Origin: Prado023 sp963700395
GTDB taxonomy: Bacteria > Actinomycetota > Actinomycetes > S36-B12 > CAIYMF01
Direction: 5' to 3'
DNA length: 64,000 nucleotides
NCBI GenBank assembly: GCA_963700395.1
Contig: CAVOXI010000001.1
Span: 124,001-188,000, forward strand
Below, in pieces: positions 28,208 through 37,800 of the stretch. Below the pieces are notes generated by a model that did no database searches, had not been told where the DNA came from, and worked only from the letters and a program-made list of their open reading frames with translations. Every line of letters starts with the position of its first letter. Position 1 is the stretch's first letter. Both the position numbers and the translations under genes were made by a program.

Positions 28208-29012
28208 TTGCTCCTCCACGCCCTTTTCGTCGGAACCGACTCGGCAAATCGTAGTCTGCGTTTGCCTCCCGGGTTCCCGAATTGGACCGCCGCCGGATTC
28301 CGAACGCGACCCCGAGCAGGACGCCGACCATGAGGGCACCCGCCGCCCACGTCCCCCAGGGCTTCCCCACGGGCACAGCGACACCCTGCCGGAGAATCGA
28401 CGCCGTGCTCGTGGAGAGATCGCGCAGGGTGATCTCCCGCCGAGACTGGGATTCGATCGTCGACTTCCACGCGGACGAAGGATCGCCGCGAGCCCACGCC
28501 GTACTTCGCGCTGCCGCCTCGTCGACGGGAATCGCGTCCAAGGAGTCCAGGACGCCTGCGCTTCTCTCGGCCACGAATGCGGACTGTTCACGGATGTATG
28601 CGTTCGCCCACGCGCGCACCCCCGAGTCCACGAGGGCTGGGTCCGAACCCCGGTACTCCAGGACGAGCACTCGGGAGATGGGCAGGGCGCTGACGCGGAC
28701 GGCGTGGCGAGGGTCGGCCACCCCAGTGGCGCGTCCCACGGCCCCCATGACTGGGTCCGAGTAGGCGCGATGCGCCTCGGTATCCACCGTGACGAGCCTC
28801 TGGCGTCCCGGCGGGTCGGCGAGCAACGAGGCCGGTGTCGCGGGGACCAGCACTCGAGCATTGGCGACGTACGTGGCCGGGGCCAGTCCAATGATGGCAA
28901 GCGCCAGGGCCATCAAGCCCAGGCACGCCAGGACCGTCATCATCGCGTTCGAACGGATACTGGCAAGTAGGGCACGGAGGGTCCGATCCTCATCGTCTGC
29001 CTCACTGCTCAC
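28194..29012 (-). CDS. Wzz-like chain-length/co-polymerase protein, first copy
   Basis: 272 residues with helices at about 24-44 (MTVLACLGLMALALAIIG) and 228-246 (AAGALMVGVLLGVAFGI) flanking an external domain that starts with the family-like ATYVANARVLVPATPA. GTG 29012 was preferred over GTG 29027 because it overlaps the sulfotransferase stop as GTGA, matching the coupling style of this operon. The C-terminal tail is short and basic, without a kinase domain. Two unequal Wzz-like proteins in tandem may form a mixed complex. Confidence 0.75.
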   Translation of the reverse strand: MSSEADDEDRTLRALLASIRSNAMMTVLACLGLMALALAIIGLAPATYVANARVLVPATPASLLADPPGRQRLVTVDTEAHRAYSDPVMGAVGRATGVADPRHAVRVSALPISRVLVLEYRGSDPALVDSGVRAWANAYIREQSAFVAERSAGVLDSLDAIPVDEAAARSTAWARGDPSSAWKSTIESQSRREITLRDLSTSTASILRQGVAVPVGKPWGTWAAGALMVGVLLGVAFGIRRRSNSGTREANADYDLPSRFRRKGRGGANGHQ

Positions 29013-29896
29013 GGGGTGTCCAACCACGTCGGCAAGCCCCCGAGCAATGGTTCGAGTTGCTCGTCATAGGGCCGGAAGTACTCACGGAGTCGTGAACGCA
29101 GGGCCGGGTCCATCTCCGTTCGGGTCCGAACGTTCAGCTTGAGGACTTGGCGTGGAGTCCATGGTTCCAGGCCAAGTGCTCGCTGGAGGTGCAGGAAGAC
29201 CTGGACCTGGTCGGCGAAGAAGGCGTCAGCGTCAACCACGCAGAGTCGATCGCCGAGGCCAACTTCCTGGAATCGAGCGATCTGCTCGATGTAACGTCCA
29301 CGGCCCAGGTAGGCATGATGACGGTGCGAGTGGCTCTGGTAGCTCGGGTCGGTCACGATCTTGGCGACCTCGCCGCTGAGGCGCTGCTCCTCCAGCTGCA
29401 GGGCTCGCTCGAAATCCGGCTCGACCTCGAAGCCCCGAGCCAGTTCGTGAGCATGGGCGCTCGCCGCTCTGTCCACCGGATCACGGAGCATCATGACGAT
29501 CATGACCTCTGGGAGGTCCTGGGCGATCCGGCCTGCAGCCAGGGGATGGAACATGTAGTAGCCGCTGGACTCGAACGTCCGAGCCGGACCCGTGCGCCTT
29601 GTCCGAACGTCGGCCAGGACCTTCACGGGGAAGTGACCGCGATACCACCGTTCCCCCTGGTCGTAGTTCAGGTCGAAGTAGCCGGTGCCCTTGCTGAAGG
29701 CAGGCCGACAGACCTGGGGGTGCTCTGCCAGCAACGAGAACAGGCTCGTCGTGCCTGCCCGTTGGGCACCCACGACGAGGAAGTCAGGCCGCATCCGCCA
29801 CGCTGAGGTCATCCGGCCGGCACGGAGGGCTGCTTCTCGGACTTGGGATGGGGCGCGGGACTTGCCCGACCGCCCCACGCGGAGAACTGACGTCAT
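29009..29896 (-). CDS. PAPS-dependent sulfotransferase
   Basis: 295 residues. The 5'-phosphosulfate-binding loop is visible as VVGAQRAGTTSLFSLL, and the 3'-phosphate-binding segment as MMLRDPVDRAASAHAHE. The central WYRGHFP and ESSGYYMFHPLAA segments agree with carbohydrate sulfotransferases of the bacterial/heparan type. It lies inside the coupled polysaccharide operon: its start overlaps the kinase-like gene (ATGA) and its stop overlaps the first Wzz-like gene (GTGA). The polymer may thus be sulfated; the acceptor is unknown. Confidence 0.87.
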   Translation of the reverse strand: MTSVLRVGRSGKSRAPSQVREAALRAGRMTSAWRMRPDFLVVGAQRAGTTSLFSLLAEHPQVCRPAFSKGTGYFDLNYDQGERWYRGHFPVKVLADVRTRRTGPARTFESSGYYMFHPLAAGRIAQDLPEVMIVMMLRDPVDRAASAHAHELARGFEVEPDFERALQLEEQRLSGEVAKIVTDPSYQSHSHRHHAYLGRGRYIEQIARFQEVGLGDRLCVVDADAFFADQVQVFLHLQRALGLEPWTPRQVLKLNVRTRTEMDPALRSRLREYFRPYDEQLEPLLGGLPTWLDTP

Positions 29897-31116
29897 GGCC
29901 CGCCCACCCCGCTGCGAAGCCCCAAGCGGCGCTCGAGCTCGTCCACCATCAGGTCGGACTTGGGCCTGATCACTTCCCCTCCTTCCTCAGCCAATGACGC
30001 GGCGTATCGAGTGACCATCTTCACCAGGTATGCGAGCTGGAGTTCATCTGCCGAGCCACCGGTGTACCCCAGAGCGTCGGTGGCCTCAGCCAACCCACGC
30101 TGCACCGCTTGGGTCGTGAAGCCTCGGCTCACGGTTCGCAGGTTGACGTAGTAGTGCACTGCGTCAAGACCGAACGGCACGCCCACCTCGAAGCGTTCCC
30201 AGTCCCACAGCTGGACTCGACCCGCTGCCCGGGACATGTTCCACGGTGTCCAATCCCCGTGCCAAGCGAAGCGGACCGGGTCGTCGGAGAGCCATTCGCC
30301 TGCCTTCTGGCGGATGCAGGAGAGACGCTCTGAAGTGCCTGACTCCCGGCCGGACAGCCCCGCGATGGTCGTGTCGAGATCCTCGAGGAGATCTGTCCTC
30401 TCCGGGAGCCCTGAAGCCTCGGCGAAACCCCGGGCCACATCCTGCATCTGGGCCAGCGGTGCCCGCCCGCTCGACCGGTCCCGAGCGGACGTGGGCAGGC
30501 AGGAGATGGCCAGCAGGTGCATCCCGCTCCAGGTGTGGAAGTCCAGGACCGACGGAGCACTGACGGCGCCCAGGTCACCCCGCTCGACGATCCTGAGGTT
30601 CTGCATCTCTCCGTCCACCAGACGGGCAGTCACGGCGTTATGCCCCACCTTCAGGTAGAAGAGACGTCCTCCCGAACGATCGGTCACGAGGATCACCGGC
30701 TTCCGGTTGGCGCGGCGCGTACCGATCCCCACAATGAGGCTCACAGGCACTCCCGCCATGGCGGAGACGTGCTCCTCAAGCGACTCGCCACCCGGATCTC
30801 CCAGAAGGACCGAGAACCCAACACCAGCCAGGCCGGTGCCCCAGATGCTTCTAGCCGCCCGCGAACCCACGAGGCGAGTCAGCCGTTGGCGGGACGACAG
30901 CGCGGTGCTGTACGTCGCCAAGGCAGTTGCGGCACCTGCTCCCGCTCCGGCTCCGTCCCGAACGATCATCCGGGGCTTGGCCGCACTGGGCACGATGCGG
31001 AAGCCCACACTTCCCGGCTCGTCCCCCGCCAGCGACGCCCGGGGGTCCGAGTTCGGGTACATGACCCTGGCGACCTCCTGGAGCTCCGCGAGCAGATCCT
31101 CAGACGCTTGCGACAT
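29893..31116 (-). CDS. APH/choline-kinase-fold protein of the polysaccharide operon
   Basis: 407 residues. The C-terminal half has the aminoglycoside/choline kinase core: catalytic Brenner motif HGDWTPWN, the metal-binding Asp in LWDWERFEVGVP, and FGLDAVHYYVN. The N-terminal 150 residues are less conserved, with TLV-type nucleotide loop remnants (GVGFSVLLGDPGG). Start ATG 31116 with GGAG 9 bases upstream; it overlaps the polymerase gene by 17 bases. An antibiotic-resistance role is unlikely given the operon. Phosphorylation of a sugar or polymer component is the more natural guess, but the substrate cannot be inferred. Confidence 0.72.
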   Translation of the reverse strand: MSQASEDLLAELQEVARVMYPNSDPRASLAGDEPGSVGFRIVPSAAKPRMIVRDGAGAGAGAATALATYSTALSSRQRLTRLVGSRAARSIWGTGLAGVGFSVLLGDPGGESLEEHVSAMAGVPVSLIVGIGTRRANRKPVILVTDRSGGRLFYLKVGHNAVTARLVDGEMQNLRIVERGDLGAVSAPSVLDFHTWSGMHLLAISCLPTSARDRSSGRAPLAQMQDVARGFAEASGLPERTDLLEDLDTTIAGLSGRESGTSERLSCIRQKAGEWLSDDPVRFAWHGDWTPWNMSRAAGRVQLWDWERFEVGVPFGLDAVHYYVNLRTVSRGFTTQAVQRGLAEATDALGYTGGSADELQLAYLVKMVTRYAASLAEEGGEVIRPKSDLMVDELERRLGLRSGVGGP

Positions 31117-32611
31117 CGGGGTCTCCAGTCTGACGACCTGGTGCGGCACGCCACATGAGTCCGAGTGCCAGCATGGTGGCCGCCAGCGGAGCCCCAAGGC
31201 TGTCGTAGAACGGCAACTGAATCAGAGCCACGATCGGAACCGCGAGGAGGGTCACCACCATCACGTCTCGGCTGCGTGCGTGCCGCCAGGTGCGGTAGAG
31301 GATGAAGGAGATGAACGACGCGACGCCGACGAGCCCCTGGCTGAACAGGACCAGCCACAGGTGCCCTTGTGTCCCCATCTGGGGGACCTCGCAACTAGGG
31401 CACTCGGGCGTGGCTCCGCCCGCGATGGAGGCGAAGCTGCCCTCCACCCGGCGCACGTTGCCGAAGCCGACGAGGGGCGACCCGGTCAGCACCGAATCCA
31501 CTGTGATCGACGCCAGGCTGCCGCGGCGGTCGTCGCTGTGGCCGGCATCAAAGCGGTCCTCAACCCGCTCATCTGCCCCGGTGACGATCGAGATCACGGC
31601 CACTGCCGCGGCGACGGCCAACACGGCGGGCAACGCCTTGACTCCACCAAGCCGGAGCACTTGGACGGCGGCGTACACGGCCACGAACAGCAGGGATGCC
31701 CACAGCGCCCGATTGAGGGACGCCACGGCAACTGCCCCGGCGAGCAGCAGCAGCGGGGGGGCGAAGTACCTTCTCCACCGGGAACCCGGACCGAGCCAGG
31801 CGTATATGAAGAACGGTAGATAGGCCGCCAGGGCAGCCCCCCAGGTGTTGGCGTAGGGGAAGGGCGCCGTGGGCCGGACATCACGCTCACCGATGATGCT
31901 CTGCACCTCGGCGGCCTGGAGGTGCACCAGGGATTGCACGAACTCGTTGGAGGCAAGGGAGCCGGGCAGGAACAGCTCGACCAGCGACTTGGCCTCCCAC
32001 GTGGGAGCCAGCATTCCCAGCACCCCACCAGCAACGGTGAGAACGAACATGAATGCAGCGGCACGGACGAGCCTCTCGGCAGGGGCACGAATGACATCCA
32101 GGTTGCCGACATAGAGCACGATGATGGTGAGGACGAGATACCAGGCGAGCCGGTAGCCGTACGACAGTGGGCTTCCAGCATCCCCTGGAACCGAATGCGG
32201 GGCCTGGGCCCCAAGGGTCAACGAACTGATCAGCACGGAGACCAGGAACACCGACCACACCCAGAACCCGCGAGGAATCCGCATGCCGAGGCCCAGATGG
32301 AACAGGTGTGTGGCCATGGCCAGCCCCACCACGAGGAACACGATGTTGGCCAGTCCAAGGACCCACCACGCAGGGAACCCGTAGAAGAGCACAAGGAGCG
32401 GCCCTCCCGCCTCGGAGAAGCGCAGCCAGACACCCGAGCGCGTCGCGACCTGCGAACTCGAAGCGACACCGGAGGGTATCGCTCCGGGCCCTGGCACCTG
32501 GTCGAGCTCGGGGTCCAGGAGGGATGAACGTCCGTCAGTGCCAGACGCGGCCTTGCCGACAGCGGCCACGACCACCTCCCCTTCGGCTACCCGCGCAGCG
32601 GTGACATTCAC
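31100..32611 (-). CDS. wzy: Wzy-type O-antigen polymerase/ligase
   Basis: 503 residues with about ten to twelve hydrophobic segments and one large external loop (about residues 190-260 and again 360-430). The ligase/polymerase-like ASLNRALWASLLFVAVYA segment and the later SPLVGFGNVRR motif match the Wzy_C family. The first 65 residues are cytoplasmic and variable. The start is a GTG at 32611, preceded by GGGGA. It is the first gene of the coupled operon that continues with the kinase-like, sulfotransferase, Wzz, Wzx and TagB-like genes, supporting Wzx/Wzy-dependent synthesis. Confidence 0.85.
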   Translation of the reverse strand: MNVTAARVAEGEVVVAAVGKAASGTDGRSSLLDPELDQVPGPGAIPSGVASSSQVATRSGVWLRFSEAGGPLLVLFYGFPAWWVLGLANIVFLVVGLAMATHLFHLGLGMRIPRGFWVWSVFLVSVLISSLTLGAQAPHSVPGDAGSPLSYGYRLAWYLVLTIIVLYVGNLDVIRAPAERLVRAAAFMFVLTVAGGVLGMLAPTWEAKSLVELFLPGSLASNEFVQSLVHLQAAEVQSIIGERDVRPTAPFPYANTWGAALAAYLPFFIYAWLGPGSRWRRYFAPPLLLLAGAVAVASLNRALWASLLFVAVYAAVQVLRLGGVKALPAVLAVAAAVAVISIVTGADERVEDRFDAGHSDDRRGSLASITVDSVLTGSPLVGFGNVRRVEGSFASIAGGATPECPSCEVPQMGTQGHLWLVLFSQGLVGVASFISFILYRTWRHARSRDVMVVTLLAVPIVALIQLPFYDSLGAPLAATMLALGLMWRAAPGRQTGDPDVASV

Positions 32612-32693
32612 GACATTCCCCGCGATTGCGGCCCGCCCTTCCAGGTCGGAGGATATGGCGAATCCGAGCGGAGCTCCACTTCTCGACAGAGAC

Positions 32694-34730
32694 TCACGGC
32701 AGTCGTAGTTCGACCGTCCACGCGACCGCTGTTCTGGAGGCGACCTCGGCCACAGCTGTTCTGGCCGGCCAGGTACCCAAGGGAACCGCTGCGCCGTAGT
32801 CCACCGCCAGTGAGGACAGCTTCCCGCCGCCAGCTCCGGTCAGTGTCGACCGTGTCTGGGCATCCGCAGGAGCCGTCCACGCCCCCGCCCCCGAAGAGGT
32901 CCTGTCCACCCAGTACGACATCACCCACGAGCCCGGCGCAGTAATGGGTAGCGCCGGGGCCTGGTGGCTGGCCGTGGTGGCCGTCTCAGTTCGCGCATCC
33001 CACCCCGCGATCGGCGTCGCGGCCGTCCCGGAGTACGCCATCAGGGTCAGGTCCACCTTGCTGATCGTCGGAAGCACCACGACCACGTAGCTATTCGCCG
33101 TCGTCGCGGTCGCCGTCAGCACGTACAACTGGCTGCGCAGGGCGCTGAGCGTGCGCTGGCCGAGCATGCTCCACCCCGACGTCACGGAGGTGGGGGTGGC
33201 TCCCGTGTTGTTCGACACGAACAGCAGCAGCCCGTCCCCGGCCTGCACGGACGCCGGAACCCGAACCCGGGCAGTCGTCACATTGCCCGTGAACGTCGCC
33301 CGATCCCGGAAGGCGATCTGCGACGCCACCGGCTCGGACACCGTGACCGTTCGGGTCTGCGACCCCGTACCACCACGCCCATCCGTGACCGTCAGGGTCA
33401 CCTGGTACTCGCCCGACTCAGCGAATTGGTGCCCCGGCGTGGCTTGCTCCGACGTCCCACCATCACCGAAGTCCCATGCGTAGCCGACGATGCCATCACC
33501 ATCCGGATCACTGGACCCCGAACCGTCAAAGGCACACACCAACCCCGAACACGAATGGCTGAGCACCGCCACTGGATCCACATTCGCAGGCGGGGCGGAC
33601 TCTCCAACGAGGATCAGCGCATGGCTGGATCCACCTTCCATGTCACGCACGCCCTGCACCGCCAACAGAACTGGCGTGTAGCGCCTGACGGTCGTGCCGT
33701 CCCCGAGCTGACCGCCCTCGTTCGCCCCGGTGGCCCGGACGGCCCCATTTGCATCCACTGCGTAGGTGTTGTCGCGACCGGTTCCGATCGCCACACTCCC
33801 GGTCAACGCGGGAACTGCGGTGGGGACAAGGCGCGGGCGGTCGTCGGAACCCAAGCCCAACTGCCCCCGGTACCCCCGTCCCCACACGAGCACCCGGCCG
33901 TCCTCCAGCAGGGCGACCGAGTGGTGCGCACCGGCGGAGGTCTCCTTCACCGGTGGAAGGTCGAGCCGCACGGGTCTCGTCCGACGTGTGACTGTTCCGT
34001 CACCCAGCTGGCCATAGGTGTTGTCCCCCCACACCCAGAGGGAACCGTCGGACCCCACCGCAAGGACATGGTTCCGGCCCGCGGACAGCTCGCGGATCGG
34101 AGGGAGGCCCGTCACAGGGTTGCTGGGGCGGTTACGGGCCAGGGTCGTGCCGTCACCCAACTCGCCGAAGGAGTTACCGCCCCACGAAGTAACCGCTCCC
34201 GCCGAGGTGATGGCGTAGCTGGCATCCCGCCCTGCAGCCGCAGATTCGATCCCCACGAGCCCTTGGACCTGCCTCGGCCGAAGCTCGTTCTGGTTGACGC
34301 CATGGCCGAGTTGGCCCAAGCCGCCGTACCCCCAGCTCCACAGCGTCCCATCCTGCTTGACAGCCAACCCGTGGTAGTGCCCTGACGCGACGCGCGTCAC
34401 ATCCTGCACCGCGATCACGACTGGGGTGGGCACGTCCGCTCCGCCACCGTTGCCGACCTGGGAGAGCGCGTTGTCGCCCCACGCCCACACCCTGCCTTGA
34501 GTGTCGAGGGCATAACCGTGATCTCGCCCGCTGCTGGCTGCCAGGACGGGCGGAAGTGCGGCCTCCGTGGGCGTGAGGCTGGGGCTCGGGCTCAGACGCC
34601 CCAGTTGGCCCTGCGCGTTGGAGCCCACGGACAGCACCACAACCTCTTGAGGAACAGTCTCCTGAGCCTCAGCGTTGGGGGTGCCAGATGCTGCCAGGAT
34701 CCCCGCCAGCAGTGTCGACAGGATCTTCAT
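32694..34730 (-). CDS. Secreted RCC1-propeller / PKD / beta-module protein
   Basis: 678 residues: signal peptide (KILSTLLAGILAASGTPNAEA), then about seven RCC1-type repeats (units such as VWAWGDNALSQVGNG, LWSWGYGGLGQLGHG, LWVWGDNTYGQLGDG, residues about 30-385) predicted to close a seven-bladed propeller, one PKD domain with a Cys pair (CSGLVCAFDGSGSSDPDGDG to VTLTVTDGRGG, about 390-475), and the shared roughly 190-residue beta-module (about 485-678). Start at ATG 34730, with GGAAGG upstream, in preference to an earlier in-frame start. It precedes the polymerase operon in the same direction. RCC1 propellers usually mediate protein binding; a surface recognition role is inferred. Confidence 0.8.
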   Translation of the reverse strand: MKILSTLLAGILAASGTPNAEAQETVPQEVVVLSVGSNAQGQLGRLSPSPSLTPTEAALPPVLAASSGRDHGYALDTQGRVWAWGDNALSQVGNGGGADVPTPVVIAVQDVTRVASGHYHGLAVKQDGTLWSWGYGGLGQLGHGVNQNELRPRQVQGLVGIESAAAGRDASYAITSAGAVTSWGGNSFGELGDGTTLARNRPSNPVTGLPPIRELSAGRNHVLAVGSDGSLWVWGDNTYGQLGDGTVTRRTRPVRLDLPPVKETSAGAHHSVALLEDGRVLVWGRGYRGQLGLGSDDRPRLVPTAVPALTGSVAIGTGRDNTYAVDANGAVRATGANEGGQLGDGTTVRRYTPVLLAVQGVRDMEGGSSHALILVGESAPPANVDPVAVLSHSCSGLVCAFDGSGSSDPDGDGIVGYAWDFGDGGTSEQATPGHQFAESGEYQVTLTVTDGRGGTGSQTRTVTVSEPVASQIAFRDRATFTGNVTTARVRVPASVQAGDGLLLFVSNNTGATPTSVTSGWSMLGQRTLSALRSQLYVLTATATTANSYVVVVLPTISKVDLTLMAYSGTAATPIAGWDARTETATTASHQAPALPITAPGSWVMSYWVDRTSSGAGAWTAPADAQTRSTLTGAGGGKLSSLAVDYGAAVPLGTWPARTAVAEVASRTAVAWTVELRLP
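33183..33415 (-). repeat. Direct repeat coding PKD/beta-module junction (copy 1)
   Basis: About 230 bp here and at 35332-35564 differ at only a handful of bases. The two proteins are otherwise different at their N termini, so the 3' halves were duplicated or are being homogenised by gene conversion. Confidence 0.75.
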
Positions 34731-34841
34731 GCTGTCATGCCTTCCGTTCCGACCGTTCCGGCCGAGATGACCCATGCGTATTCCCATTAGTGCAGGGGCC
34801 CAACCATGAAGGCTGGACCCCTGCGGAGCGCTCCATGTGAG

Positions 34842-37800
34842 TCAGTTGGAGCGTAGTTCGACGGTCCAACTGACTGCTACGCCGGAGGCGATGGAGGCGA
34901 CGGCAGTCTGGGCCGGCCATGTCCCCTGGGGAACTGCCGCGCCGTAGTCCACCGCCAAGGAGGACAACCGCCCGCCACCGGCTCCGATCAAGGTCGACCG
35001 CGTCTGGGCGCCGGTAGGAGGCGTCCACGCGGCAGTGGACGACGACGACTTGTCCACCCAGTACGACACCAGCCATGAGTTCGTCGCACCCACAGGTAAT
35101 GCCGGCGCATTGTGGTTCGCTGTCACCACCGTCTCAGTGACCGCGTCCCACCCAGCGATCGGCGACGCTGCCGTCCCGGAGTACGCCACGAGGGTCAGGT
35201 CCACCTTGCTGATCGTCGGCAGCACCACGACCACGTCGGTGTTGGCCGTCGCAGCCGTCGCCGTCAGCACGTACAACTGGCTACGCATGCTGGTGTAGTT
35301 GCGCTGGCCTACCAGGGCCCAGGCCGATGTCACGGAGGTGGGGGTGGCTCCCGTGTTGTTCGACACGAATAGCAGCAGCCCGTCGCCGGCCTGCACGGAC
35401 GCCGGAACCCGAACCCGGGCAGTCGTCACATTGCCCGAGAATGTCGCCCGATCCCGGAAGGCGATCTGCGACGCCACCGGCTCGGACACCGTGACCGTTC
35501 GGGTCTGCGACCCCGTACCACCACGCCCATCCGTGACCGTCAACGTCACCTCGTACTCGCCGGCCGCAGCGAACTCATGTCCCGGCGTGGCCTGATCCGA
35601 TGACCCACCATCACCGAAGTCCCACGCGGTGCCGACGATGCCATCACCATCCGGATCACTGGAACCCGAACCGTCAAAGGCACACACCAACCCCGAGCAC
35701 GACTGGCTGAACACCGCCTCCGGATCCACATTCGGCGGGCGGGTGACCGTCACCGAGACCTCGGACGTCGCCTCGCCACCACGGTCGTCCGTGACGGTGA
35801 GAACCACGGTGTAGTCGCCCTCCTCGGCATAGGTGTGCGTGGGATTCGCGGTGGTCGATTCCTGACCGTCTCCGAACACCCAGGACACCGACGCGATGCT
35901 GCCGTCCGGATCGTTGGACTGCGAGGAGTTGAAGTCGCAGGTCAAGCCTGTGCAGTCGGATCCGATCACGGCGACCGGCGGGACGTTGGGCCCCGGGGCA
36001 GGGGTGCCGTTCCAGACGAACGCTCCTCGCGCACGCCAGTCCATCGACTCATCTGCAAGCGTCCTGGGCCCGACCACGGAACCCGAGGCAAACCCGACCG
36101 ACCACAACCGACCATCCGACGCACTGGCGAAGTACAGCCGATCACCGGAGAGGAACATGCCCTGCACGTTCGCCGGATCCAACTCGCTCAAGTCGCCTGG
36201 CCCTGGGAAGAAGCTGGCGGGCATGCCGTCGAACAGCGACCCCACCACATTGCTCTCCGGGCTGAACCCGCGCCACAACAACCGCGGGTCACCCCTCATC
36301 GTGTAGTACAACCGGCCCTGTGCCTGGTCGAAGAACATCCCCGAGACCTTCGGCAGATCATTGGCGAACGCCCGCGCATCCGTGGTGAATCCATTGGTGT
36401 AGAGCTCCACGTCCGACGGGGCACCGAAGTTCTGCCCATCGAATGACTGCTTCGTCAGCCGCCCATCAGACCAGCCCGCATAGAGCGAGGAGTCCACCAG
36501 GAACGCGCCACGCGACGACCCCCACGACCCCGACTCCTCAAGCACCCCAGGATTGGATGGAACCGAAGCACCGGAGAAGAACACCCGACGCACATCGTCG
36601 TTGTCGCTCATGTTCGTCGGGCGTCCGGTGAGGTAGACGTCGTTGGCCAGGGTTCCCAGCTTCTCGGCGGGAGGGGTGCTCCCACCGGCCAGCGGGAAGA
36701 ACGTCACCCGTCGGCGGAACTCGCCATTGACAAGCGAGGTGTCGTGGCCCATCCACAGCCCGTTGCTGGTGGCCAGGAGGTCGAACACGCCAACGCCTTC
36801 TTCGCGGGTCGGATTCCAGACGTACGGCATGCCGCTGCGCGGATCGAGGGCCGCGATGGCGCCCCGGGGAACAGCCCCAAGGCCGAGCCGGTCACCAGCG
36901 TACGGGTTGTTCGCCCAACCGAAGTGTCCACCGACATAGACGGCGGTGCCCGTGATCTCCACCGCGTACGTGGTGTCGCCTCCGGTGTAGTTCACCCATG
37001 ATGGCTTCACCCCAGTACCTGTGGATCCCACCTCGAAACGAGCCCACGTGTCACACGAGGACGGAGGCGCATGGTAGGCACCCGTCGTCGTGACGACCAG
37101 ATACGCGCCGTCAGGGCTGACGTCCAGATCGCGCATGTACGTATCGAACGACGAAGAGCAGATGCTGGTGTAGAAATCGGTGCTCCAGTCAGCCAAGGTC
37201 GCGGTCGACGGCCCCAGATCGAACTTCGCGATCTGGGAGCGAGGCACCGCATTGATCGACGTGAAGTTGCCGATCGCGAACATGGTCGAACCGCTGGGGG
37301 TGACGTCAAATTTCAGGACCTGGGGGATACCGGTCCTGGTCGTGGCGAGATCAGCCCGCAAGTAGGTCGAAAGAGCTCCGGTACCAGCATTCAGGGATGC
37401 GACACCTATCCGACGGCTTGTTCCCACATAGCTGAAGATCCCCGCCACCAACAACTGATCACCGCGCAGCGCCAGGTCGTTCACTCGCGAGTTGAATGAT
37501 GCCGCCGCGAACCCCGGAGTCAGCGTTCCATCAGCAATCTGGATCCGGGCCAATCGGTTGCGCGCCTGCCCATTGACGTTCCTGAACGACCCGCCCACGT
37601 ACACCGACTGGCGATCGCCGGCCAGCGTCAGCGCCTTGATCTCACCATCGACATTCGGCGTGAAACCCGCTACCACGACCCCGGTCGTAGCGTTGAAGGC
37701 CACGATGTTGGACCGCGTCAGGACCGGCTTGCCGGACCCGGACTCCTGCACCTGGGAGAACAGCCCCCCCGCGATGATCAGGTCGCCCACCTCAACGAGG

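Noticed and set aside
29893..31116. Aminoglycoside-resistance gene
   Set aside because: The kinase fold alone does not indicate resistance, and the coupled polysaccharide operon points elsewhere.
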